Below are positions 9,078-17,010 of a stretch of DNA of 64,000 nucleotides, one piece after another; within the stretch, counting starts at the first letter, position 1; the number at the start of each line of letters is the position of its first letter. Source of the stretch: Candidatus Marimicrobium litorale. GTDB taxonomy: Bacteria; Pseudomonadota; Gammaproteobacteria; Pseudomonadales; Halieaceae. A program made the position numbers and the translations under genes. Under the pieces are notes generated by a model that was not told the origin of the DNA, did no database searches, and saw only the letters and a program-made list of their open reading frames with translations. The stretch is from positions 558,001 through 622,000 of the forward strand of contig NZ_SHNO01000001.1 of the NCBI RefSeq assembly GCF_026262645.1, written 5' to 3'.

Positions 9078-10595
9078 ATGAAAGCAGAGTCCGAAAGTAA
9101 GCCCAGCGTGGCGGATGTAATTCAGGTGGATGTCATTATCGTTGGCGCAGGCCTGTCGGGAATTTCTGCCGCCTATCATCTGAACAAGCACTGCCCAGAA
9201 AAGACCTATTTAATTGTGGAGGCTAGGGATAGCCTTGGTGGAACATGGGATTTTTTTCGATATCCTGGCGTTCGCTCTGATTCTGATATGTACACGTTGG
9301 GCTATTCGTTTGAGCCATGGACCGGTGGGAAAATGTTTTCCGATGGCCCGTCGATCCGAGAGTATATAAGGAGGACCGCCGACAAATACGACATCACAAA
9401 AAATATCCTATTTGGTAGAAAAGTTCAGCGAGCGAGTTGGTCAAGTACAGACGCTAGATGGACGATTGAAGTCGAATCTCAAGAATCGAAAAAACCTGCC
9501 TATTATAGCTGTAATTTTATTTTCAGCTGCAGTGGCTATTATGATTACGAGCAGGCGTACCAGCCCGCATTTGAAAGCAGCGATGACTTCGAAGGTGAAT
9601 TCTTTCATTCCCAATTCTGGCCGAAAGGCCTTGATTACAAAGACAAAGAAGTCGTTGTTATTGGAAGTGGCGCAACCGCAGTGACAATCGTTCCCGCTAT
9701 AGCAGAGTCGACCAAGCACATCACAATGCTGCAGCGCTCTCCGACCTATATTCTGCCGGCGCCTGATACTGACATCGTAGCCAGATATTTGGGGCCATTG
9801 CTACCCGAGAAAGTTCTGCATGCGATAAATCGTTGGAAATATATTGTTCTTGTCACTTGGGTTCTGAAGATCAGCAAGTGGCGGCCTGAGTTTGTAAAAA
9901 AGGCGCTACGGCGAGCGGCCCGTCAAGTTCTGGGTAGTCACTACGATGTTGATACGCACTTCAAGCCAAACTATCAGCCCTGGGATCAGCGGCTTTGCGC
10001 AGATCCGGATGGCCTGTTTTATCGAGCGATTGCAGATGGAGAGGCTTCCGTGGTGACAGACCATATTGATAAATTCATCAGTACGGGAATAAAGCTTAAG
10101 TCTGGCGAGACGCTTAATGCGGATATCATTGTGTCGGCAACAGGCCTGAAATTGGTTGCATTAGGCGGAATCGATATCAGCGTTGATCAAGCGCCGTTCA
10201 CAACAGGTGAATCCTTTAGCTATAAAGGCATGATGTTTAGCGGACTGCCAAATTTCGTGCAATGTTTCGGCTATGCTCAGGCAGGGTCCTATACTCTGAA
10301 AGTAGATTTAACCTGCCAGTATGCCTGCCGATTGATCAACTTGATGGACAGCAAGCGATACAATTACTGTGTTCCAGAAAACGAAGACCCGAATATGGAG
10401 GTAGAAGATATGCTTTCGGTTCTATCTTCTGGATATGTTAGAAGGTCCGTGCATCTTTTTCCGAAAGTTGGGAAGAGGGCACCTTGGAAGCGCAACGAAA
10501 ACTACTTCCTGGACTTGCTCGAAACGCGCTTTAGTCCCGTTGAAGAAGAGGGTCTGGTTTTCCATCGAGCAAGCGACGCAAGCGCAGGGAGTTGA
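9078..10595 (+). CDS. FAD-dependent Baeyer-Villiger-type monooxygenase
   Basis: The product of about 505 residues begins MKAESESK (ATG 9078, preceded by an in-frame GTG). It has an FAD-binding GAGLSGISAAYHL, then DSLGGTWDFFRYPGVRSDSDMY, which is typical of flavin monooxygenases acting on ketones. The Baeyer-Villiger fingerprint is canonical: FEGEFFHSQFWP. A second dinucleotide fold, GSGATAVT, binds NADPH. It would convert ketones to esters or lactones in the cytoplasm. A linked MDR reductase precedes it. Forty bases beyond its midline neighbour, just 14 bases after its stop codon, a duplicated tRNA 3' half begins, so the gene abuts a probable island edge. A second, unrelated copy lies at 14104-15612. 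Confidence 0.9.
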   Translation: MKAESESKPSVADVIQVDVIIVGAGLSGISAAYHLNKHCPEKTYLIVEARDSLGGTWDFFRYPGVRSDSDMYTLGYSFEPWTGGKMFSDGPSIREYIRRTADKYDITKNILFGRKVQRASWSSTDARWTIEVESQESKKPAYYSCNFIFSCSGYYDYEQAYQPAFESSDDFEGEFFHSQFWPKGLDYKDKEVVVIGSGATAVTIVPAIAESTKHITMLQRSPTYILPAPDTDIVARYLGPLLPEKVLHAINRWKYIVLVTWVLKISKWRPEFVKKALRRAARQVLGSHYDVDTHFKPNYQPWDQRLCADPDGLFYRAIADGEASVVTDHIDKFISTGIKLKSGETLNADIIVSATGLKLVALGGIDISVDQAPFTTGESFSYKGMMFSGLPNFVQCFGYAQAGSYTLKVDLTCQYACRLINLMDSKRYNYCVPENEDPNMEVEDMLSVLSSGYVRRSVHLFPKVGKRAPWKRNENYFLDLLETRFSPVEEEGLVFHRASDASAGS

Positions 10596-10608
10596 CCTTC
10601 GTCATTCA

Positions 10609-10646
10609 TGGCCCGCCCTTCAGGATTCGAAGCTGAGACCTTTCCT
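10609..10646 (-). repeat. Duplicated 3' half of tRNA-Arg (candidate attachment site)
   Basis: On the minus strand this matches the intact tRNA-Arg(CCT) at 13943-14019 from the encoded CCA back through the T arm into the anticodon arm. The first 23 bases are identical, then a few substitutions appear. The 5' half of the tRNA is missing. Duplication of exactly the tRNA 3' end is what integrative elements leave behind at the distal end of an island. Confidence 0.75.
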
Positions 10647-10759
10647 TTAGGGTGGACACAAAGACTCTCCTGTGCCAGTTCTGTAGATTCAACTGGAAAC
10701 GCACAATATGCATGTATCTGCGTGTATCCAATGCGTACAGCATGTGCGTAATTGTGCAG

Positions 10760-10818
10760 CGTGGTGCGCGACTGTATGGTGTTTTTGGACTCTTTATAGA
10801 CTCTTTGCGCGCACCACG
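10760..10818. repeat. 11-bp perfect inverted repeat with 37-bp spacer
   Basis: CGTGGTGCGCG at 10760-10770 is the exact reverse complement of CGCGCACCACG at 10808-10818. The right arm lies inside the 58-base direct repeat described separately. It could be a small hairpin or the ends of a tiny mobile element. Confidence 0.6.
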
Positions 10819-10853
10819 TTTTTGGCCTTTAAAGGATTCTGGCAAAAAGCGAT
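10796..10853. repeat. 58-base direct repeat, left copy
   Basis: It begins ATAGACTCTTTGCGCGCACC and matches 13868-13925 at 51 of 58 positions with no gaps. The right copy is the sequence immediately 3' of the intact tRNA-Arg. This copy therefore looks like a second duplicate of the tRNA downstream flank. Confidence 0.8.
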
Positions 10854-11079
10854 TATTCGTAGGCCACCCTTGATCAGTGAGTAAACCTACTTCCAGCAGC
10901 CCGAATGTTGATGGAACTTCAAGGAACTTTGTTTGTCCCATACATATCAGTCTACCCTCAAGGCACCGCAGGCGCTTCAAGGGCTTCGTATTTCTTGAGG
11001 AGTAACCTAAACGGACCTCTGAACCACACAGCTGAACGCCAGATAGATCAATAATTATTCAAGCAGAGGGGCTTAGATT

Positions 11080-12156
11080 ATGAGGCAATGCAGTTTTGGC
11101 TTAGTGGCTATTTTAGGGATAATGGCAGTATCTCTGCCTTGTTCGGCTGTCGATTTTTCGCCTGTATATACCAATATAAATGTTGATGGAACTTCAAGGA
11201 ATTTTGGCTACTATGTGCCGGAGTCGTATGATCCATCGAAGCAGACGCCGCTTCTTTTTATGTTTCACGGCTTCGGCGGCAATAACAGCGAAGCAAGCGG
11301 GGGCTCTGCGGAAAATGGCTATTACGGGTGGCAGACCTCTGCTCACGAAAATGGATTTATTGTCATCTTCCCTCTGGGTACAGGTTTTTTACCTTGGGGC
11401 TTTGGTCAAAATTCGGATGATCTAGATTTCATTGATGAGATGGTTGTCTGGGCGAAGGCTAATTACAATATTCGGGAGACACACATTTTTACAACGGGGC
11501 ATTCGTACGGCGCAATGTTCAGCTATGCCGCAGCAAGATGGCGTGGTGATGTTATAGCGGCTTTTGGAGAGCATTCTGGTAATCGCAGTACAGCGGTGCC
11601 CCCCGGGCCGAATCCGACACCCAAACTGAATGGAATTCTGCTACACGCTGTTGATGACGGCCTTGTTAACTATTCGGGTAGCCAAACTCTCTATGATGAA
11701 CTCGTGGCGAACGGACACAACGTATATGAAGATGGCATCGGCATCGATGGCATTATAGAGGTCAATGGCTGGGGGCCAGACAATCATCGCTACCGCAAGG
11801 TTCATAATCAAACGCAGTGGGACTTTTTCATGGCAAGTGCGCCGCCGATAATTGATGACGACATTGATGATGATGGTGTGTCTGACGGAGAGGATAATTG
11901 TCCTTATGATGCTAACACCGATCAGCTCGATACCAATGGTGATCTAGAGGGAGATGCTTGCGACATAGATGACGACGGCGATGGTTGGGCCGATGTTGAT
12001 GACAATTGTTCGTTGGTTGCCAACCCTCAACAGAAGGATGCTGATAGCGACAGCGTCGGCGACGTGTGTGACAACTGTGTCATCACGCCCAACACTGATC
12101 AGCTCGATGCCGATGAAGATGGTGTTGGCGATCTCTGTGGTGCTTTCGGTTGCTAG
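11080..12156 (+). CDS. Secreted PHB-depolymerase/feruloyl-esterase-like hydrolase with TSP3 repeats
   Basis: The 358-residue product has a signal peptide (MRQCSFGLVAILGIMAVSLPCSA). A catalytic domain of the LpqC/polyhydroxyalkanoate-depolymerase type follows: FMFHGFGGN at about residue 63, TGHSYGAMFSY with nucleophile Ser142, and late HAVDDG and NHRYRK segments that supply the Asp and His. From about residue 265 the C-terminus is built of thrombospondin type 3 units (DDDIDDDGVSDGEDNCP, DIDDDGDGWADVDDNC, DADSDSVGDVCDNC, DADEDGVGDLC) that bind calcium and often tether or stabilise secreted enzymes. The substrate is probably a polyester or an esterified polysaccharide. It lies between tRNA-derived repeats with a flippase gene, suggesting horizontal arrival. 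Confidence 0.85.
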   Translation: MRQCSFGLVAILGIMAVSLPCSAVDFSPVYTNINVDGTSRNFGYYVPESYDPSKQTPLLFMFHGFGGNNSEASGGSAENGYYGWQTSAHENGFIVIFPLGTGFLPWGFGQNSDDLDFIDEMVVWAKANYNIRETHIFTTGHSYGAMFSYAAARWRGDVIAAFGEHSGNRSTAVPPGPNPTPKLNGILLHAVDDGLVNYSGSQTLYDELVANGHNVYEDGIGIDGIIEVNGWGPDNHRYRKVHNQTQWDFFMASAPPIIDDDIDDDGVSDGEDNCPYDANTDQLDTNGDLEGDACDIDDDGDGWADVDDNCSLVANPQQKDADSDSVGDVCDNCVITPNTDQLDADEDGVGDLCGAFGC

Positions 12157-12508
12157 GCGGGCTTGAGGAAGCTTTTGATGCTGGATCCGTTCATGGCGAG
12201 TCCTCTTTTTTCTAAATCTGCGCGTCTCAGTGCGGATAATACAGGCTCCGCAGCCCGTCTTAAATGGTGCAGAACAATTACAGCGCTAGCGGGGGTCGAG
12301 CATTACTGTTTTCAGGCCTGATGACTTGTATCCATGAGGAGATCTGCTCACGATAGTTGTTTTTATTGTCCGATACTTGGACTTGATAATATTTTTTCTT
12401 GCTCCACGAGATTTTTGTCTGCATTGCATCGTCTTTACTAGTTTAGTAGTAACATTAGCATTTATCCGATGTAAACTTATGGCTGTTACATTTGTATAGG
12501 CGCAATGC
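12157..12508. other. Gap without a recognisable gene
   Basis: These 352 bases are AT-rich in the second half and contain the promoter and leader of the flippase gene. No coding potential, tRNA or convincing terminator is visible. The only longer frames are Lys/Arg/Ser-rich and look non-coding. Confidence 0.5.
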
Positions 12509-13828
12509 ATGAAAAAACCGTCTTCCATCGTGCTGCCAGCGCGTCAGGAAATTTTTTTTGGCCTGTGCTTAGGAGTAGCTCGCGGTGGTCTGGCTATTGT
12601 TGCGAGCATCTTACTGGCTCGCACCCTGAGCGTTACCGAATTTGGAGAATTCGCTTCCGGAATCAACCTGACAGTTATCGTGCTGATGTTCGCATCGTTG
12701 GGTACGGAGCGGCTGACGATGCAAGTTTTTCGTCGTGCCAAGCGCTCTGGTGATTTTGAAGCGGCGCGCGGTTTAAGAAGAATTGGGCCTATGGTGATCA
12801 TTGGAACTTGCCTGGCTTGCATTGTGATACTTGTGCCAGCACACGTTGTTTTTCAAGATGACCCCTTTCACGAGCACATGAATTTCGCGCTGGTTCTGGC
12901 GCTTCTGCCCCTGCTTGCCCTGTCTCGCTTTTTTGTCGGTTCAGCGGCCGCACACGGAAGATATCTTCTAGGAAATTCGGTCCATAGTTTGGCCCCGTTT
13001 ACCATTATTATTCTTCTAACGCTTTTGGTAACAGCCTTGGGCTGGGAGGAACTCGACGTAATCCATGCGGTAGTCATCTACGGGTTGGCTTATGGCGCAG
13101 TCCTTCTTGCTCTTTATCGAATTCGACAAGTGGCCGAACCAGAAGAATTTCGAAGGGGCTCGCATCGGCTCGAATCGATAGATTGGTTGCGTGCTGGTGC
13201 GTTGTTTTCCCTCGCGATGTTCTGCATGACAGTGTTGGACAGGGGGGGTGTAGTGGCCGTTAGTTGGTTTGCAGATGACGACACGGGAGCGGCTTTTCTG
13301 GGCGCGGCTGGAGAACTTGCTGGTTTTCTGCTGTTCCTGGCAATGGGGGCAAGTGCGGTTTTTTCACCTATCATGACCGATGCCGTCAACGATCAGAACA
13401 CCGTCGCTTTGCGAAAAATTAACTTTGCGTGGTTTCGCTGGGTCGGCGGAACTGCGGTAGTCATCGGGGTGCTTCAGTTGCTTTATGCCAAGCAATTACT
13501 TGCTTTGTATGGTGAGGAATACGAAGTCGCGACGAGCGCATTTATAATTTACTTGGCCGGATTTACGATCAGTGCGTTCCTTCTTCTACCCATGATGGCT
13601 AGTCAATACCTCGTCGGTCTAGGGCAGTCCGTTTTTATTCTCGGTGGTTGGGTGGTTGCGGGGGTGATCGGAATGGCGTACTTGGGGAGGCACTTAGGCA
13701 TCCAAGGCGTCGCAATCGCGCAGATCGGCGCGACGATAGGGGCCAATCTCGGCTGCATTTTAGCGGGTCACCGCGTCGTGGCAAAATGGAAACCAGAACA
13801 TACGGGTGGCAAGGCTACTGACAAATAA
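12509..13828 (+). CDS. Polysaccharide flippase-like membrane protein (MOP/Wzx superfamily)
   Basis: The 439-residue protein is almost entirely hydrophobic, with roughly 12 to 14 membrane segments and short Arg-rich loops. It begins near residue 15 with GLCLGVARGGLAIVASILLARTLSVTEFGEFA, which is characteristic of Wzx/RfbX-type oligosaccharide flippases and related lipopolysaccharide biosynthesis proteins (substitute for the full motif: residues 15-45). It would move a lipid-linked saccharide across the inner membrane. No glycosyltransferases or polymerase accompany it, so its substrate pathway is unclear. Two ATGs four bases apart (12505 and 12509) exist and only the latter is in frame. It is the last gene before the tRNA-linked repeat. 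Confidence 0.85.
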   Translation: MKKPSSIVLPARQEIFFGLCLGVARGGLAIVASILLARTLSVTEFGEFASGINLTVIVLMFASLGTERLTMQVFRRAKRSGDFEAARGLRRIGPMVIIGTCLACIVILVPAHVVFQDDPFHEHMNFALVLALLPLLALSRFFVGSAAAHGRYLLGNSVHSLAPFTIIILLTLLVTALGWEELDVIHAVVIYGLAYGAVLLALYRIRQVAEPEEFRRGSHRLESIDWLRAGALFSLAMFCMTVLDRGGVVAVSWFADDDTGAAFLGAAGELAGFLLFLAMGASAVFSPIMTDAVNDQNTVALRKINFAWFRWVGGTAVVIGVLQLLYAKQLLALYGEEYEVATSAFIIYLAGFTISAFLLLPMMASQYLVGLGQSVFILGGWVVAGVIGMAYLGRHLGIQGVAIAQIGATIGANLGCILAGHRVVAKWKPEHTGGKATDK

Positions 13829-13867
13829 ACTCGCATTAGACGGTGATACGCTATTGCCGGTACCGCC

Positions 13868-13925
13868 ATAGACTCTTTGCGCGCACCGCGTTTTTAGGCT
13901 TTGCAGGATTCTGTAAAAAAGCGAT
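13868..13925. repeat. 58-base direct repeat, right copy, next to tRNA-Arg
   Basis: It matches 10796-10853 at 51 of 58 positions. It lies 17 bases downstream of the tRNA 3' end (the tRNA is on the minus strand) and ends in an A-run/T-run that may double as the tRNA terminator on the minus strand. Confidence 0.8.
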
Positions 13926-13942
13926 ACAAAACAGAGGTCTAG

Positions 13943-14019
13943 TGGCCCGCCCTTCAGGATTCGAACCTGAGACCTTCCCCTTAGGAGGGGGACGCTCTAT
14001 CCAGCTGAGCTAAGGGCGG
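13943..14019 (-). tRNA. tRNA-Arg (anticodon CCT)
   Basis: The 77-nucleotide minus-strand cloverleaf has acceptor CCGCCCT paired with AGGGCGG, then G and an encoded CCA. The D arm is GCTC...GAGC, the anticodon stem TCCCC/GGGGA encloses loop CTCCTAA with anticodon CCT (reads AGG), and the T arm is TCAGG-TTCGAAT-CCTGA. All stems pair perfectly. Its 3' half is duplicated at 10609-10646. Confidence 0.97.
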
Positions 14020-14103
14020 CAAAATTGCGAAAGTGGATTATTCCGTGCTGCCTCGGCCATGGCAAGCTTTCGCCAGGCTCTGGTGGCAACTAATTGACTG
14101 CAG

Positions 14104-15612
14104 TCACTGGTGAATCAGTCTGTACTCAGAAAAATCGGGGTTGCGCATGTCCTTGAGATAGCGCAGAGGGCTCCAGGGATACAGGTTGGGAATACCACTG
14201 TCATCAATGTACCAGCTGTCACAGCCACCGGTATACCAGGTGGTGTGCTTGATTGCTTCGCCCATCGATTGATTATACGCCTCAAAAGAGGCCCGCTTGG
14301 GAGCAATTGCGGCGAGGTGGTCAGATTTCATCTTGTCCAGCATGCTGATGATGTAATCGACCTGATGTTCAGTGATGGTAATCAGGGAAAAATTGCCCAC
14401 CGGCCCTGTCGGCCCCTCCAGCATCCAGAAATTGGGAAAATCCGGAATGGCTACGGCTCGGTGTGCTCGGGGTGAACCCTGCCAGCGTTGTTCCAGATCC
14501 GCGCCATTTTCTCCTGTCACGGTCGTGGGCAGAATGAAGGCGCTGGCGTCGAATCCGGTCGCCAGCACCAGCACATCCAACTTGTGCAGTGCCCCGTCAA
14601 CTGTGCGAACGCCTTCGCTCTCGATGCTGCGGATATTGTCTGTGATGAGGTGGGTATCCGGTCGACTGACAGCGGGGTAGTAATCCGAGCAAACGATCAG
14701 GCGCTTGCACGTGGCGGCATAATCAGGCGTCAGTTTCTCGCGCAATTGCGCGTCGGGCACCGCGTCCTGTAGGTGCTTCAGGCAGGCACGCGTGATTAAT
14801 TTCTGCATACGCGCATTGCCTATCGTCGCTTCGCTAAAGGTATGCAGGATAATACGCTTGTAAAAATGATAGGCCATGCGCCGCAGTGGTGGAAGCAGGG
14901 CCATCAACCGGTTCCAGGTCTTGCGATACTCGATCTGCGGCATCGGAATCATCCAGTGCGGGGTCCGTTGGAAGACAAGCAGTTCTTCTGTTTCCTCGGC
15001 GATAGCGCCGACAATCTGGCAGGCTGTCGATCCGGTTCCAATGACGCCAACACGCTTTCCGGCCAGATCAATATCGTGGTTCCAGCGCGCCGAGTGAAAG
15101 CGTGCCCCCGCGAAACTCTCCAAACCATCAATTGCGGGATACGCGGGGTGATGCAGCACGCCTGTTGCGGAGATGACAATATCGAATTCGAATTCCTCAC
15201 CACTGTGGGTCGTTAATCGCCAGTGTGGTTTTTCGTAAACCAGAGCGCGTACGGGTGTGTTGAAGCGGATGTGCCGGTTGACATCAAAGTCCTGCGCGAC
15301 GCTCTCAAGGTAGGCCTGTATATCGTGTCCATAGGAATACCGGTGTGACCAATCCGCTTTCAGCGCGAAACTGAAGCTATACCATCGGGAAGGAATGTCG
15401 CAGGACAAGCCTGGATAGGTATTTTCACGCCAGGTGCCACCTACGCGGCTGGATTTTTCATAGACGGTGATGTCGGTGTACCCCGCCTGATTTAGTTTTA
15501 CGATCGCGGCAATGCCGGACATGCCGGCCCCGATAATGGCGATACGCGGTTGTTGCTGAGATGCTGCCCAGTGCGCTGCGCCCTGTGTGTCATGTTGATT
15601 CGATGTTTGCAT
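14104..15612 (-). CDS. FAD-dependent Baeyer-Villiger-type monooxygenase
   Basis: The product is about 502 residues from the ATG at 15612 (an upstream in-frame TTG at 15618 is less likely). It has an FAD motif IIGAGMSGIAAIVKL, then SRVGGTWRENTYPGLSCDIPS, the Baeyer-Villiger-like fingerprint FAGARFHSARWN (Asn instead of the usual Pro/Asp at the last position), and an NADPH fold GVIGTGSTACQIVGAI. The family oxidises ketones to esters or lactones and includes cyclohexanone and phenylacetone monooxygenase relatives. It stands alone between the tRNA and the heat-shock gene. Similarity to the enzyme at 9078 is limited to family motifs, so it is not a recent duplicate. Confidence 0.9.
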   Translation of the reverse strand: MQTSNQHDTQGAAHWAASQQQPRIAIIGAGMSGIAAIVKLNQAGYTDITVYEKSSRVGGTWRENTYPGLSCDIPSRWYSFSFALKADWSHRYSYGHDIQAYLESVAQDFDVNRHIRFNTPVRALVYEKPHWRLTTHSGEEFEFDIVISATGVLHHPAYPAIDGLESFAGARFHSARWNHDIDLAGKRVGVIGTGSTACQIVGAIAEETEELLVFQRTPHWMIPMPQIEYRKTWNRLMALLPPLRRMAYHFYKRIILHTFSEATIGNARMQKLITRACLKHLQDAVPDAQLREKLTPDYAATCKRLIVCSDYYPAVSRPDTHLITDNIRSIESEGVRTVDGALHKLDVLVLATGFDASAFILPTTVTGENGADLEQRWQGSPRAHRAVAIPDFPNFWMLEGPTGPVGNFSLITITEHQVDYIISMLDKMKSDHLAAIAPKRASFEAYNQSMGEAIKHTTWYTGGCDSWYIDDSGIPNLYPWSPLRYLKDMRNPDFSEYRLIHQ

Positions 15613-15742
15613 AGGCAACTATTATGGCCGCTAGCGACAGAAACCCCAAGTTTGCTCTTCTGTCTTTTGGTCTTTTTATTCCTCAAGCGCAAAATCCCTT
15701 TTGATCTGCATCAACTTCTTGGATGAACGCTGTTGTGTTGCA

Positions 15743-15770
15743 CTTGAAAAAGCGATTTCAGCACCCATTA
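15743..15770 (+). promoter_or_regulatory. Sigma-32 (heat-shock) promoter of the small heat-shock gene
   Basis: CTTGAAA at 15743-15749 is a perfect sigma-32 -35 core. CACCCATTA at 15762-15770 matches the CCCCAT-type -10 at the expected spacing of about 13 bases. It lies about 45 bases upstream of the Hsp20 start codon. Confidence 0.8.
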
Positions 15771-15814
15771 AGTGAGACAGAGGCGATGATGCCTGAGTAA
15801 ATAGGAGATACATT

Positions 15815-16237
15815 ATGTCGTTAATTTCGCGAAACAACCTGTTTGATTTCGACGGTTTCTTTAGTGATTCCTTCCAGGCACAGGCGCATTCAGGTGCCAG
15901 TGCATTCCTTGCGCCTCGCGTGGATATACAGGAGCAGGGTGATCACTACGAGATTACAGCAGAGCTGCCTGGTATCGACAAGGATGATATTCATGTGCAC
16001 GTTAAGGAAGGCGTACTGACGTTGGAAGCTGAGCGGGTCAAAAAACTTGATGACGAAAGCAAAGGAAAGATCATTCGGCAGGAACGAGCCTCCGGCAAGT
16101 ACAGGCGTACCTTCAAGCTGGGCGAGAATGTGCAGGAGTCTGATATCGAGGCGTCATTCAAGGACGGTGTATTGACGTTACAGGCGCCCAAGCAGGTGGA
16201 GAAAGTGAAAGAGCGGCGTCGTATCGACGTACACTGA
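15815..16237 (+). CDS. Small heat-shock protein (Hsp20 / alpha-crystallin family)
   Basis: The 140-residue chaperone has the alpha-crystallin domain over residues about 33-135: PRVDIQEQGDHYEITAELPGI at its start (positions 30-50), the ELPGIDKDDI strand, and GVLTLQAPK near the end. The short N-terminal arm is rich in Phe, as usual for oligomer contacts. It binds unfolding proteins in the cytoplasm without ATP. The start is supported by AGGAGA nine bases upstream. The sigma-32 promoter in front indicates heat induction. It is monocistronic, convergent with a TetR gene six bases away. Confidence 0.95.
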   Translation: MSLISRNNLFDFDGFFSDSFQAQAHSGASAFLAPRVDIQEQGDHYEITAELPGIDKDDIHVHVKEGVLTLEAERVKKLDDESKGKIIRQERASGKYRRTFKLGENVQESDIEASFKDGVLTLQAPKQVEKVKERRRIDVH

Positions 16238-16243
16238 GGAAGG

Positions 16244-16894
16244 CTAGCTAACGAGCATAGCCCTGATGACTTTGCGTAACAGGTTTTTCTGTCGCGCGAC
16301 ATTCTCAGGATCCAGTAAATCGCCTTCCGCCAGGGAGGCGAAAACACGCTCGGAGAGAAAGTAGCCCGTAGTCAGGTTGAACATGGCGATGAGGTTGATA
16401 GCGAGGTCCGCGCGAGCCTGTTGTTTGTCCGGTGCCGGGGAGTCGCTCTCACCGTAGATCGTCATGCTTTGCATGCCTTGATCAAACAGCTTTTCCAGCC
16501 ATGCGTAAACCATCTGGTTCCCGATCGATGCCGTGTCCCCTTGCAGCGCCCGCTGGAACAGTCCAGCCATGCGGGGGTGATCGTACAGCAGGTCCGTCAT
16601 GACAGCAGGTAGGTCGGTATACTCGTGCAAGCTCGACGCAGCTGACATATGTCGCGTGAGGGCCTCGGCCATTGGGTTCAGAGCGCGAAACAGGACTGCC
16701 TCATAGAGCGCTTCCTTGCCGGCAAAATGGTTGTACAAGCCTGGCTGCGCAATACCAGCGAGCTCGGCGATCTGGCGCAGGCTGGTGCCGTCATAGCCCC
16801 GGGTGGCAAACAATTCCTCTGCAACGTCCACGATGCGGTTAGCGGTGCGCTGCCCCTTTGTTTCACGAGGCGTCTGGTTATCATGCCCAGGCAT
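16244..16894 (-). CDS. TetR-family transcriptional regulator
   Basis: The 216-residue protein carries an N-terminal helix-turn-helix, RIVDVAEELFATRGYDGTS, then LRQIAELAGIAQPGLYNHFAGKE (residues 20-60), which is the TetR signature. A divergent ligand-binding domain follows. It is transcribed away from the Rieske dioxygenase operon, with a shared 116-base intergenic region that contains a perfect palindrome over the likely dioxygenase transcription start. The simplest reading is a repressor of the dioxygenase relieved by its substrate. The ligand is not known. Confidence 0.9.
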   Translation of the reverse strand: MPGHDNQTPRETKGQRTANRIVDVAEELFATRGYDGTSLRQIAELAGIAQPGLYNHFAGKEALYEAVLFRALNPMAEALTRHMSAASSLHEYTDLPAVMTDLLYDHPRMAGLFQRALQGDTASIGNQMVYAWLEKLFDQGMQSMTIYGESDSPAPDKQQARADLAINLIAMFNLTTGYFLSERVFASLAEGDLLDPENVARQKNLLRKVIRAMLVS

Positions 16895-16943
16895 AAATTA
16901 TCGATCGATTGCTAATATTTGAACAAAAAATAGCACACGGCCC

Positions 16944-16973
16944 TTCAATTATCGACGGAGGAGTGTATATACT
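16944..16973 (+). promoter_or_regulatory. Predicted sigma-70 promoter of the Rieske dioxygenase operon
   Basis: TTCAAT at 16944-16949 and TATACT at 16968-16973 with an 18-base spacer give a reasonable sigma-70 promoter. Transcription would start near 16980, on the left edge of the palindrome at 16979-16998. Confidence 0.45.
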
Positions 16974-16978
16974 GCAAA

Positions 16979-16998
16979 AAATTATTAACTGATAATTT
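16979..16998. promoter_or_regulatory. Candidate TetR operator, 7-6-7 palindrome
   Basis: AAATTAT, six-base spacer TAACTG, ATAATTT: the two arms are exact reverse complements. The site lies between the predicted promoter and the dioxygenase start at 17011, facing the divergent TetR gene, where a repressor would block initiation. Confidence 0.55.
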
Positions 16999-17010
16999 AT
17001 AGGCCGCCAG

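Larger units (their letters stand above)
10596..11079. other. Non-coding, repeat-rich junction between monooxygenase and secreted esterase
   Basis: No convincing gene is seen in these 484 bases. The stretch holds a 38-base copy of the 3' half of tRNA-Arg (10609-10646). It also has an 11-bp inverted repeat (10760-10770 and 10808-10818), a 58-base element repeated at 13868-13925, and a 23-base exact copy of part of the following esterase gene (10904-10926). Together these look like scars of insertion and recombination. Confidence 0.7.

Noticed and set aside
10606-10980. A 124-codon minus-strand frame over the repeat-rich junction
   Set aside because: It runs through the tRNA copy and direct repeats, is rich in Arg/Lys and has no recognisable motif or ribosome site.
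12286-12528. An 80-codon minus-strand frame before the flippase gene
   Set aside because: Composition is Lys/Arg/Ser/Ile-rich with no motif, and it overlaps the flippase start. Looks like chance in AT-rich DNA.
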